IMG/VR virus record: IMGVR_UViG_3300023279_000840
Coordinates: 1-25,910 of that record
Length of the DNA: 25,910 nucleotides
Source of the DNA: a virus
Reading direction: 5' to 3' (one strand)
A program made the position numbers and the translations under genes. Shown in pieces: positions 1 through 7,328 of the stretch. Position 1 is the stretch's first letter, and the number at the start of each line of letters is the position of its first letter. Under the pieces are notes generated by a model. The model made no database searches. It was not told the origin of the DNA and saw only the letters and a program-made list of their open reading frames with translations.

Positions 1-2
1 GT

Positions 3-134
3 CGAGGGGTCGCCACAGCACTGGTGGGTAGAAGCCGACCGGTGTATGCCACCTACTGGACGAAGTCAGCGGACAAGATCGCAGAGAAACATCCGGAGCT
101 TGTGCTCTACAGGCCGAGCCTAAGAGGGACGTGA
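3..134 (+). CDS. C-terminal end of an upstream gene (partial)
   Basis: This frame is open from the window edge to a TGA at 132-134, which sits directly before the ATG at 136. The last residues include YATYWTKSADKIAEKHPEL and look like a normal soluble protein tail. Frame 1 is also open to a TAA at 121, but its translation is rich in R, S and C and looks like a shadow. No family is recognised. The close spacing to the next ATG suggests it belongs to the same operon. Only about 43 residues are visible, so no function is assigned. Confidence 0.45.
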   Translation, partial: RGVATALVGRSRPVYATYWTKSADKIAEKHPELVLYRPSLRGT

Positions 135-135
135 C

Positions 136-525
136 ATGATTAGACTGAAGGTAGTGAGATTTATAGACCCTCTCTTTGTCGCCGGGATAGGGGGCACGCT
201 CGCGGAGGATGGGGGCGACAAGAAGGACGCCCTCCGAATCTACGAGGTCGAAGGCACCACGGCATGCGTGATGTTCTACAGGAACGGGGAGTATGTCGGG
301 CACACAAAGGGATACGAGTATGCGGCGGAGTACTACCACAAGGCTGACGCCCCAGAGCTGACGGCAGGGCGTGTGCCTCCGGTGCCAGAAAAGGAAGCAG
401 TCGCGCTACCAGCCAAGCCCAAGCGCAAGGGCCCGGCCAAGGGGAGCCGCCACCTGCCGAAGCCTGGAGGTAAGCCGCTTAGTGCGTCGTTCCCTAATGT
501 GTTGAAGGATGGGCAGGTGGGATAA
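136..525 (+). CDS. Hypothetical protein, 129 aa
   Basis: The ATG follows the upstream TGA by one base, and the stop TAA overlaps the next ATG (TAATG), so it is translationally coupled on both sides. The N-terminal two thirds look globular, with a tyrosine-rich stretch (YEYAAEYYHKAD) near residue 65. The last third is low-complexity and basic, rich in Pro, Lys and Gly (PAKPKRKGPAKG), which suggests a flexible and possibly nucleic-acid-contacting tail. It lies upstream of the large terminase, where a small terminase is often found, but I see no helix-turn-helix and do not call it that. Confidence 0.65.
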   Translation: MIRLKVVRFIDPLFVAGIGGTLAEDGGDKKDALRIYEVEGTTACVMFYRNGEYVGHTKGYEYAAEYYHKADAPELTAGRVPPVPEKEAVALPAKPKRKGPAKGSRHLPKPGGKPLSASFPNVLKDGQVG

Positions 526-710
526 TGGACCTGAAGACACTGGCCCGCGGCAGCGGGTGCCTGGCGGGCGCGGGGCTCTTGCTGAAGGACCAGCGGTCCC
601 CGGAGAACAGTCGTAAGGCCAAGACGCTCGCAGAGATACGGGCCCGTCTCTCGGAGTTGCAGTATGACTTGGAGGCTTTGATCACAGATGAGTGCACGCC
701 AAAGAACTGA
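525..710 (+). CDS. Small hypothetical protein, 61 aa
   Basis: It starts at the ATG sharing a base with the preceding TAA. It is a short protein with a Lys/Arg-rich middle and a predicted helix (residues about 33-54, KTLAEIRARLSELQYDLEAL) of coiled-coil character, so it may oligomerise. Its 3' end is overlapped by the short frame starting at ATG 688. No family is recognised. Confidence 0.6.
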   Translation: MDLKTLARGSGCLAGAGLLLKDQRSPENSRKAKTLAEIRARLSELQYDLEALITDECTPKN

Positions 711-768
711 CGAGTGCCCAGGAGACCCCTCTAGGGATTCTGACTTTTCGTGGTACCAGGGTGACTGA
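688..768 (+). CDS. Very small ORF (26 aa) sharing a C-terminal motif with the next gene
   Basis: From ATG 688 the frame encodes a 26-residue peptide ending DSDFSWYQGD and a TGA at 766-768. The next gene ends with nearly the same residues, DSDFAWYQDD, then TGA at 944-946. The underlying DNA repeat keeps this reading frame, with one silent codon difference and two substitutions, so translation of this frame is plausible. A GGAGG at about 671-675 is 12 bases upstream, which is far for a ribosome binding site. It may be a truncated duplicate or a real micro-gene. Confidence 0.4.
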   Translation: MSARQRTDECPGDPSRDSDFSWYQGD

Positions 769-947
769 GCCCCCACATACCCCGGTTAAGACATGGATCG
801 CCACGCGCTGGGGCTGGGTGGAGGTCTTTGGCCCGCGCAGGGCCGTCGAAGCCGTCACGACGCTAGCGGGAGACATGAGGGCGGAGAGGAGGGGACCCTA
901 TGATTCCTCTGGGGACTCTGACTTTGCCTGGTACCAGGATGACTGAG
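734..947 (+). repeat. Pair of 36-bp direct repeats (734-769 and 912-947)
   Basis: The two copies are 178 bases apart and match at 32 of 36 positions by my alignment; mismatches are at 738, 748, 750 and 761 of the first copy. Both copies encode the C-terminal residues DSDF(S/A)WYQ(G/D)D and the stop codon of a small gene, in different absolute frames. This points to duplication of a short gene end. Confidence 0.7.
761..946 (+). CDS. Small hypothetical protein with acidic WYQ tail, about 61 aa
   Basis: I prefer the GTG at 761, which overlaps the stop of the 26-codon ORF (GTGACTGA) and gives a sensible tryptophan-rich N-terminus (TWIATRWGWVEVFG). An earlier in-frame GTG at 692 would add 23 residues, but that stretch overlaps the shadow side of the repeat. 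The C-terminus is the acidic motif SGDSDFAWYQDD. The stop TGA abuts the GTG of the large terminase. The position just before terL would suit a small terminase or packaging accessory protein, but the size is small and no motif supports that. Confidence 0.55.
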   Translation: MTEPPHTPVKTWIATRWGWVEVFGPRRAVEAVTTLAGDMRAERRGPYDSSGDSDFAWYQDD

Positions 948-2533
948 TGCCCCCCGAACGGATAGTCCCCGAGCGCGCATGGAAGGTCCTGAAGTCTCTC
1001 GAGACCTTACTCACCCACCCCGAGGGCTTTGGGCTTGTCACGGCCACCCCTCTCCAGCGTGCTATCTGTCGCATAGCTCAGGGGCTGCCGCTCAAGGAGC
1101 TTGCCGGCCATGAGCATGTGCTGGCGTCGCTGAACATCACCAAGCCGATGGAGCTTGGCGGGCCACCTAAGGAGCTCCTCCTTTTGGCTGGGATCAGAGG
1201 AGCCAAGTCCCTGCTCGCGGCAGCGCTCGGTGTGTGGTGGTCCCAGACCTGCGATCTCTCGGGGTTGGGCAGGGGAGAGGTAGCGCGCGTGAGTCTCGTG
1301 TCCCTCACTCGTGACCTGGCCCACGTGGTGTTCGAGCATCTTCGGGGGAACGTGGTGAGCTCGCCGGTGCTGCGCAGATGGTTGGTCGAGAAGCCTACAG
1401 CGGACACGGTCATGCTCTGGCACCCGCTCGGAGTACCGGTCGAGATTAAGGTAGTCGCTGGTGCCAGGGCCGGAGCCTCTGTAGTCGCCCGTTGGTGCGC
1501 AGGCATTTGCTATGACGAAGCGCCGAGGATGATCGGGGCAGACGAGGGGGTGGTGAATCTGGAACACTCTCAGACAGCCGTCCGTGGCCGCCTTCTCCCT
1601 GGGGCGCAAATGATCAGCATAGGCTCGCCGTGGGCTCCATATGGCCCGGTCTATTCCCAGAAGCAGGAATATTGGGGCAGACCTACTCGAGCGATGGTGG
1701 TCCTCAAAGCCCAGGGCCCATGGCTCAACCCCTACTGGTGGACACCCGAGCGTATCAAGGAGCTAAGGGAGAAGGACGAGACAGCCTACCAGACAGATGT
1801 GCTCGCCGAGTTTGCTGATGCCGAGACCACGATGTTCCCGACAGCCCTCCTCTCAGCCTGTGCCCGCAAGGGTATGGGGAAGCTCGAGCACAACGACCGA
1901 TGCGAGTACGTGGCAGCAATGGACCCAGCTACTCGGGGCAACGCCTGGACTCTGATCATAATGACGAGGGAAAAAGGCAAGAAAACGATCGTCTGTTCTC
2001 GCTACTGGCAGGGAAGCAGGGTCACTCCGCTAAATCCCACCGAGGTGCTCATGGAGATTAGGGAACAGCTGGCCGAATACGGCCTCAACTGGTCCTATAC
2101 CGATCAGTACGCGGGCGATGCCTTAGTGGACATTGCGAGCGACGTAGGCCTCGACCTCGTGATCGATGAGTGGACAGCATCAAACAAAACGAAAGCCTTC
2201 ATGGCACTCCAGACCGAGATGGCTGCTGGGAACGTCGTGATCCCAGACGACCCCATGCTGATCAAGGATATGCAAATGGTGAAGAAGCGCGTAACTGCAG
2301 CAGGTTTCTCTATTGTGCTACCACTCACACCCGACGGCAGACACTGCGACTACGCCCCACCATTGGCCAAGTGTGTGTCTGTGTTCCTTGAAGAGGAGGA
2401 GGAGGTCCTACCTAGACCAGGAACCCGTGAATACGCTACCCTAGAGGCCGAGAAAATCGAACAGAACGAAATGGATCAATTCGACGTAGATCAAAACCGC
2501 CCCTGGTGGGACACTGAGGGCTTAAGGGGGTAA
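947..2533 (+). CDS. terL: Terminase large subunit
   Basis: This is the packaging motor: an ATPase that drives DNA into the prohead and a nuclease that cuts the concatemer. At 528 aa it has normal length. The ATPase half shows a variant Walker A, AGIRGAKS (residues 81-88), a Walker B-like ICYDEAP (187-193, with D190/E191) and a coupling motif SIGSP (224-228). The nuclease half shows the RNase H-like acidic set: D326 in AAMDPATRGN, D386 in YTDQYAGD, and D468 in RHCDYAPP. The start is a GTG directly after the upstream TGA, with AGGA at about 936-939 as ribosome binding site. The assignment is secure; the subfamily and packaging type are not deduced. Confidence 0.93.
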   Translation: MPPERIVPERAWKVLKSLETLLTHPEGFGLVTATPLQRAICRIAQGLPLKELAGHEHVLASLNITKPMELGGPPKELLLLAGIRGAKSLLAAALGVWWSQTCDLSGLGRGEVARVSLVSLTRDLAHVVFEHLRGNVVSSPVLRRWLVEKPTADTVMLWHPLGVPVEIKVVAGARAGASVVARWCAGICYDEAPRMIGADEGVVNLEHSQTAVRGRLLPGAQMISIGSPWAPYGPVYSQKQEYWGRPTRAMVVLKAQGPWLNPYWWTPERIKELREKDETAYQTDVLAEFADAETTMFPTALLSACARKGMGKLEHNDRCEYVAAMDPATRGNAWTLIIMTREKGKKTIVCSRYWQGSRVTPLNPTEVLMEIREQLAEYGLNWSYTDQYAGDALVDIASDVGLDLVIDEWTASNKTKAFMALQTEMAAGNVVIPDDPMLIKDMQMVKKRVTAAGFSIVLPLTPDGRHCDYAPPLAKCVSVFLEEEEEVLPRPGTREYATLEAEKIEQNEMDQFDVDQNRPWWDTEGLRG

Positions 2534-2537
2534 ATCG

Positions 2538-3383
2538 ATGCCAGATATCGAGTACGTAGGACAGGTTAAAACCACATACGCCAGCGGCGTAGCCACTCTC
2601 ACCGTCGATGGTGTCGACCTACTGACACTCGACCCCACCTCCGCAGGGAACGTATCCACCCTGAACAAATCAAACGGCATCCCCATTGCGGAACTACAGT
2701 CCGTAGACCCCTCGCAGAAAGTCACCGTCTTTGATGACTTCCTCGGGGACACACTCCGAGACGAGGGCGCCGTCAAGGCAGGTAGCGGCACAGGCAACGC
2801 GGTGGCTATATCTGCAGGCCAGGGTGGGCGGCTCAGCATCACCACCGCCAGTGACGACGGTACGGTAGCAGCCAACTCATCCGCCTACACGGTGACCTCT
2901 GCTCTCGACTGGAGGGCTGACTCTGGTGGCCTGGTCATGGAGGCGAGACTCCAACTCGATGACATCAGCGAGGCGTATTGTTTTGTCGGTTTCACGGATG
3001 TTCTCCCTACAACTACGCTGGAGCTCCCTATCTTCCTTGTCACAACCGCCATTGACTCCGATGCTGCTAACGCTTGCGGTGTGTGCGTCGATGTCGACGG
3101 CACGACAGAGCAATGGTTCCACGGCGGCGTCAAGGCGAACACGGACACGACCCCAGCCTACTCGGGGGCGACACCGACCGAGGGGGCCTACGAAACCATT
3201 CGGGTTGAGGTATCCGCGGCCGGTGCGGTCCAGGGCTTTGTAGGGGGGACAGCGATCGGAGACGCGGTAGCTGCCGCGGTCACAATAACCACTCCCCTGT
3301 GTCCGGTAGTCATCGTGTCGAACCGCAGCGCCAATCAGATCGTAGCCTTGGTCGACTACATCTGGGTCCAGGCGGACCGCTAA
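2538..3383 (+). CDS. Structural protein with lectin/LamG-like beta-sandwich (copy 1)
   Basis: 281 aa, with a GGGGG ribosome binding site just before the ATG. The N-terminal 50 residues form a short adaptor (VKTTYASGVATLTVDGVDL). The remainder resembles a concanavalin-like beta-sandwich, with FDDFLGD near residue 65, then WRADSGGLVMEARLQLDD, CFVGFTD and a C-terminal VDYIWVQADR. It overlaps the start of a close paralogue (TAATG). Such modules bind sugars or decorate virions. The place between terminase and portal and the Asp/Thr/Gly-rich composition suggest a virion surface, decoration or fibre protein. The fold is inferred from sequence pattern only. Confidence 0.7.
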   Translation: MPDIEYVGQVKTTYASGVATLTVDGVDLLTLDPTSAGNVSTLNKSNGIPIAELQSVDPSQKVTVFDDFLGDTLRDEGAVKAGSGTGNAVAISAGQGGRLSITTASDDGTVAANSSAYTVTSALDWRADSGGLVMEARLQLDDISEAYCFVGFTDVLPTTTLELPIFLVTTAIDSDAANACGVCVDVDGTTEQWFHGGVKANTDTTPAYSGATPTEGAYETIRVEVSAAGAVQGFVGGTAIGDAVAAAVTITTPLCPVVIVSNRSANQIVALVDYIWVQADR

Positions 3384-4393
3384 TGGCCGTACCTGATATA
3401 TTCGCAGGGCCGCTGAAGCTTTCCTACGTCGAGTCCACTAACATCGCGACGGTATCTGTTCGCGGCGTCACGGTGTTTACCTTCGATGCTGACGGCGGGG
3501 GCGCGTCGACGTACCCCGGGAACATGACGGTCACAGGGACGTCCACCACTACCGGTGCATCGACACTCACCGGCAACACCGCAATCACCGGCACCCTGGG
3601 CGTCACAGGGCTCACGTCCGTCGTGAATGCTGCAGCGTCGGGGACCCTGGCCGTCACTGGCGCGTCAACACTCACTGGTGAGGTCAATGGGATACCGAAC
3701 GCAGAGCTAGAGACAATAGACCCCTCGCAGAAGGTGACCTACCTCACTGACTGGCTTGGTGATCTTATCCCAGACGAGCAGGCCGTCACCGCCGGTAGTG
3801 GGACAGGCAACGCGGTGGCGCTCTCTCCGGGCGCAGGAGGTAGGCTTTCTATCACTACCGCGAGTGACGACGGGCTCATCACCGCCAACGCCTCGGCCTG
3901 GGAGCTTGGTGCCTTGGACTGGCGCGCTGACCAGGGTGGTCTCGTCATGGAAGCCCGACTTCAGATCGACGACATCTCAGAAGCGTACATCTTCATCGGG
4001 TTCACCGATGTGCTGCCGAGCGGTACCCTTGAGGCCCCGGTCTTTCTCAACGCGGGCGACATCGACTCCGACGCCGCCAATGCCTGCGGTGTTTTCTACG
4101 ATGTTGACGCGACGACGGACGAGTGGTGCCACGGCGGCGTCGCCGGAGACACAGACACCGTTCCGGCCTTCTCCGGAAGCGCACCGACTGAAGGAGCTTA
4201 CGAGACAATCCGTGTCGAGGTCTCCGCGACGGGCGGGGTCAGGGGCTTCATCGGCGGCACCGCAATCGGCGCGGAGGTCGCGTCTGCGGTGACAGCAACA
4301 ACCCCCTTATGCCCTGTGATTGTCGTGGCCAATCGGAGCGCCAACGCAGTGGTGACGCTCGTGGACTATGTATGGGTACAGGCTGATCGATAA
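3383..4393 (+). CDS. Structural protein with lectin-like beta-sandwich (copy 2, with TG-rich stalk)
   Basis: 336 aa from ATG 3383, which shares a base with the upstream stop; an earlier in-frame GTG lies inside the previous gene and is less likely. It is a paralogue of the preceding protein: DPSQKVT, the WRADQGGLVMEARLQIDD segment, FIGFTDVLP, GAYETIRVEVSA and the C-terminal VDYVWVQADR match closely. It differs by an inserted stalk of about 50 residues made of TG.STLTG-like repeats, typical of trimeric phage fibre shafts. The pair probably arose by tandem duplication and may form two versions of one surface structure. Confidence 0.72.
   Translation: MAVPDIFAGPLKLSYVESTNIATVSVRGVTVFTFDADGGGASTYPGNMTVTGTSTTTGASTLTGNTAITGTLGVTGLTSVVNAAASGTLAVTGASTLTGEVNGIPNAELETIDPSQKVTYLTDWLGDLIPDEQAVTAGSGTGNAVALSPGAGGRLSITTASDDGLITANASAWELGALDWRADQGGLVMEARLQIDDISEAYIFIGFTDVLPSGTLEAPVFLNAGDIDSDAANACGVFYDVDATTDEWCHGGVAGDTDTVPAFSGSAPTEGAYETIRVEVSATGGVRGFIGGTAIGAEVASAVTATTPLCPVIVVANRSANAVVTLVDYVWVQADR
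3521..3679 (+). repeat. TG/STLTG-rich shaft repeats within copy 2
   Basis: The encoded segment repeats short units of the type (V/I)TGT, TTTGASTLTG, AITGTLGVTG and AVTGASTLTG. Related DNA words (for example GCATCGACACTCACCGG and GCGTCAACACTCACTGG) recur. The preceding paralogue lacks the segment, so it is either an insertion here or a deletion there. Repeats of this kind usually form beta-helical or triple-stranded fibre shafts. Confidence 0.6.
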
Positions 4394-5046
4394 TGCCTAA
4401 AGTCCTCAAAGAAGACGGCACCTGGGCTAAGGGGAAGGCGACCCCAAAGCTCTTGCGCGAAGACCTTCGAGTGCTCCCTTCCGAGCTGGTCATCAGCAAT
4501 GACATGGATATCGAAGACGCAGACAAGATTCATGAACTGGACCCACCCCACATCGTCGCAGCCCTCACCTACGAGCACCAGAAGAAGCTCGCGGGGGTGG
4601 ACGACGAGGCTCCTGCGCTAGACACGAGCGACCTTCCTGGCGGCCCTCTGGCGCAGATTGGCCAACGGAAGACGCTCTCTCAACGAGAGGTAGACTGGGT
4701 GCGAGTGCGGCTGCTGAAGGTGCTCATCGACAATGCGATCGCAGCTTCGGACAGCGGCACCGAGCCGGATATGAGTGTCCGCCATGTCTGGTTCCCGGAG
4801 AACGAAGTGAACATCTACGAGCTCAGGGAGGGTAATCCTCCTCCTGCCTGCGAGCGCCCCAGGCATCTCAAGAGCCTGGACTTGTGGATTGATCCCCAGA
4901 GACCAAGCGGTGGCATGCGTGATCTCACGTGTGAGGTGGGGGTCGACTTGGACTGGGATGTTCGTGGTACCTGGGATGAGCTCTACCGGAACAGGCACAA
5001 GATCGAGATCGACAAGGAAGAGAGCGGGATTGTGTGGGCGCAATGA
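4393..5046 (+). CDS. Hypothetical protein, 217 aa
   Basis: Starts at the ATG overlapping the previous stop (TAATG) and ends at a TGA that overlaps the next ATG (ATGA). The product is soluble and acidic, without membrane segments. The N-terminus (PKVLKEDGTWAKGKATPKLL) resembles a short flexible arm; residues about 90-115 form a helix (LSQREVDWVRVRLLKVLID); the C-terminal third is rich in W and D (SLDLWIDPQ, DLDWDVRGTWDEL). No family recognised. Its location between surface proteins and portal suggests a morphogenesis role, which is inference only. Confidence 0.65.
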   Translation: MPKVLKEDGTWAKGKATPKLLREDLRVLPSELVISNDMDIEDADKIHELDPPHIVAALTYEHQKKLAGVDDEAPALDTSDLPGGPLAQIGQRKTLSQREVDWVRVRLLKVLIDNAIAASDSGTEPDMSVRHVWFPENEVNIYELREGNPPPACERPRHLKSLDLWIDPQRPSGGMRDLTCEVGVDLDWDVRGTWDELYRNRHKIEIDKEESGIVWAQ

Positions 5047-5396
5047 GCGTGCAGGCGACCAAAGAGGCAAACAACGCGGGGCTTAGGGCGCAGGAGCAGC
5101 GCGACTTTGCGAGCCAGAAGGCAGCCGGGCAAGTAGACCACCTCCCCCTCGAGGACCACGAGGTTGCCCAAAGGCTGGCCGAGCACTTCCTTAAGAGCCA
5201 TGTAGAGCTGGTCACTGTCGGCAGAGTGACGCTCAAGTTCCGAGAACCAACCACCGTCGAGGAGCAAGCCGACCCTTTCTCTATGCTCTCGACTGGCCAG
5301 CAGGAAGCATTCCTCGAGATTACAGAAGATGATCGTAAAGAGGCGTCTAAAAGACGGGAACAACAGCTCAAGCAGATGATGTTTAGAAGTGCTTGA
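5043..5396 (+). CDS. Hypothetical coiled-coil protein, 117 aa
   Basis: I choose ATG 5043, overlapping the upstream stop as ATGA; an in-frame alternative at 5034 adds only three residues. The protein is highly charged and helical, with the C-terminal DDRKEASKRREQQLKQ likely a coiled coil. It immediately precedes the portal gene. No family is recognised; a small head-morphogenesis or assembly factor is possible. Confidence 0.6.
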   Translation: MSVQATKEANNAGLRAQEQRDFASQKAAGQVDHLPLEDHEVAQRLAEHFLKSHVELVTVGRVTLKFREPTTVEEQADPFSMLSTGQQEAFLEITEDDRKEASKRREQQLKQMMFRSA

Positions 5397-5427
5397 CGTG
5401 ACGTGGATAGGACACTGAGCCCTATGA

Positions 5428-7320
5428 GTGCCGTTTGAGGGAACAACTGGACGCCTAATCCCCAGCGGTGAGGGCACCGACTGGTGGAACCAGGATAAGA
5501 AGACAGCTCACGAGAGTATGTTCCGGGCGGTCGAGTTTCTCGATCAGACCCAGTCGTATCACCGCGCCGTCACAAACCTCTACCTCCGCTTCTACAGCAA
5601 CCGACTATCTGACGGTCTCTCGGGTGGTGAGTTCCTGCTCCAGGACACGGGGGACATTCTCAAACTCAACATCATCAAGGCGGTGGTGGATGCGGCGACT
5701 GCGCACATTGCAGCGAACAGACCACGGCCGCAGTTCCTTACATTCGGTGGGCGCAAGAGTCTTCGAGAGAAGGCGAAGAACCTGGGCAAGTTCGTCTCGG
5801 GGCAGTTCTACAAGAACGACACCTATTCTCTAGGGCTAGAGGTCTTCCGTGACGCCGCGCTCTTCGGGACGGGGTACATGCATGTCTACGAGCGTAACGG
5901 CGACATCGCGATGGAGCGGGTGTTCCCCGATGAGATCATCGTCGATCAGAACGAAGCCCGCTACGCGATGCCTCGCCAGCTCTTTAGACACAAGGAGATC
6001 ACTCGGCACCGCGCTGCAGGTTTATGGCCGTCCCATCGCGAAGACATAGAGCATGCTAGGCTTATAAGGGATGAACAAAACATTGCTGACACGATTGTCG
6101 ACCCGGTCTCTGTCGTAGAGGGCTGGCACCTACCATCTCACCCTGAGGCCAAAGACGGCCGCCACCTCATAGCCACCAGCAACGCTACGCTCGTGGACGA
6201 AAAGTACGAATGGGACTCCTTCCCGTTCGGCACCTTCCGGTGGTCGAAGGCCCCCCTTGGTTGGGAGGGGATCGGTCTCGCCGAAGAGCTCGCGAGCATC
6301 CAGAACGAGATCAACTACCTGCTGCAGAAGGCTCAGCGAATCCTAAATCTGGCGTCGTACCAGATTTGGCTAAAGAAGGGCGACGGCATCCCTGGCTCGA
6401 AGATGCAGAACACGGACATGGGCTTTGGCACATTCAAGTCTCAGCCTCCGGTGCATCTCCCGATCAACACGGGCCTTGGGGAGATCGACAACAAGATCGC
6501 ATTCCTCTGGGACAAGGCGTTCCAGCAAGCAGGCATCAGTCAGCTTCAGGCGCAGGGCAGCATACCGGCTGGCCTGAAGAGCGGTGAGGCCATCATGCGC
6601 TACAGCGATGAGACCTCGCAGCGCTTCCGGCACACGGCCCAAGAGTGGGAGCGGTTCTACATGGACCTCTCGAGCCTGACGCTCCGGCAAGCGGAGCAGG
6701 TCAGAGACCGCGGGGACGGAGACATCCGTGTGCTCGTGCAGGACGACAAAGAGCTGCAGGAGATCCTGTTCGACGACGTCGCGATCGAGGAAAGCGACTA
6801 CACCATGCGCGTCTTCCCGACGAACCTCCTCCCGGACACACCGGCCGGCAAGCTCGAGAGCATCCAGAACCTGGCCCAGGTGTGGCCTGACATTCAACCC
6901 CACATCCCTGAGCTCTTGGACGTCCCGGACCTGGAGTCCATCAAGTCTCGTCTCAGGGCACCGTTCGATCTCGTCGACCTCCAGATCGAGGGCATCCTCG
7001 AGCGCGGCGAGAACCACGAGCCATACCCGCAGGCAGACCTAGAATACGCACTGACGACAGCAAACCTCGCCGTCCTGCAGGCCGCTAAGGACAGCCTCCA
7101 CGAGAGCACGCCAGAGGACGAAGCCAACATTGAGAAGCTGCGAGTGTACGCGACCAGGGCCGCCAACCTCCTCAACCCACAGCCAGAACAGCAGGAACCA
7201 CCGATGCCCCCGCCTCCGCCGGAGGGCGCCATGCCCCCGGGAGGAGGAGGCGAGCCGCCGTTGCCCGCACCACCGGAGGGGCAGGGTCTTCTCCCTCCCC
7301 TCGAAGGACCACTTCAATAG
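5428..7320 (+). CDS. Portal protein
   Basis: The portal forms the dodecameric DNA gate at one capsid vertex and docks the terminase and tail. The 630-aa product has the expected elements: an N-terminal helical segment, ATAHIAANRPRPQFLTFGG (about residue 90), the wing-like GYMHVYERNGDIAMERVFPD (about 150) followed by DEIIVDQNEA, a long helical region with EINYLLQKAQRILNLASYQ (about 295), QLQAQGSIPAGLKSGEAI (about 370) and SDETSQRFRHTAQEWERFY. The GTG start at 5428 is forced because an ATG at 5424 in another frame stops after four codons. The C-terminus is a 47-residue Pro/Gly/Glu-rich tail (7177-7317), likely disordered. Order portal, scaffold, capsid supports the call. Confidence 0.88.
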   Translation: MPFEGTTGRLIPSGEGTDWWNQDKKTAHESMFRAVEFLDQTQSYHRAVTNLYLRFYSNRLSDGLSGGEFLLQDTGDILKLNIIKAVVDAATAHIAANRPRPQFLTFGGRKSLREKAKNLGKFVSGQFYKNDTYSLGLEVFRDAALFGTGYMHVYERNGDIAMERVFPDEIIVDQNEARYAMPRQLFRHKEITRHRAAGLWPSHREDIEHARLIRDEQNIADTIVDPVSVVEGWHLPSHPEAKDGRHLIATSNATLVDEKYEWDSFPFGTFRWSKAPLGWEGIGLAEELASIQNEINYLLQKAQRILNLASYQIWLKKGDGIPGSKMQNTDMGFGTFKSQPPVHLPINTGLGEIDNKIAFLWDKAFQQAGISQLQAQGSIPAGLKSGEAIMRYSDETSQRFRHTAQEWERFYMDLSSLTLRQAEQVRDRGDGDIRVLVQDDKELQEILFDDVAIEESDYTMRVFPTNLLPDTPAGKLESIQNLAQVWPDIQPHIPELLDVPDLESIKSRLRAPFDLVDLQIEGILERGENHEPYPQADLEYALTTANLAVLQAAKDSLHESTPEDEANIEKLRVYATRAANLLNPQPEQQEPPMPPPPPEGAMPPGGGGEPPLPAPPEGQGLLPPLEGPLQ

Positions 7321-7328
7321 GAGATTAG

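Noticed and set aside
5424-5438. ATG at 5424 as portal start
   Set aside because: This frame stops after four codons; the portal frame starts at GTG 5428.
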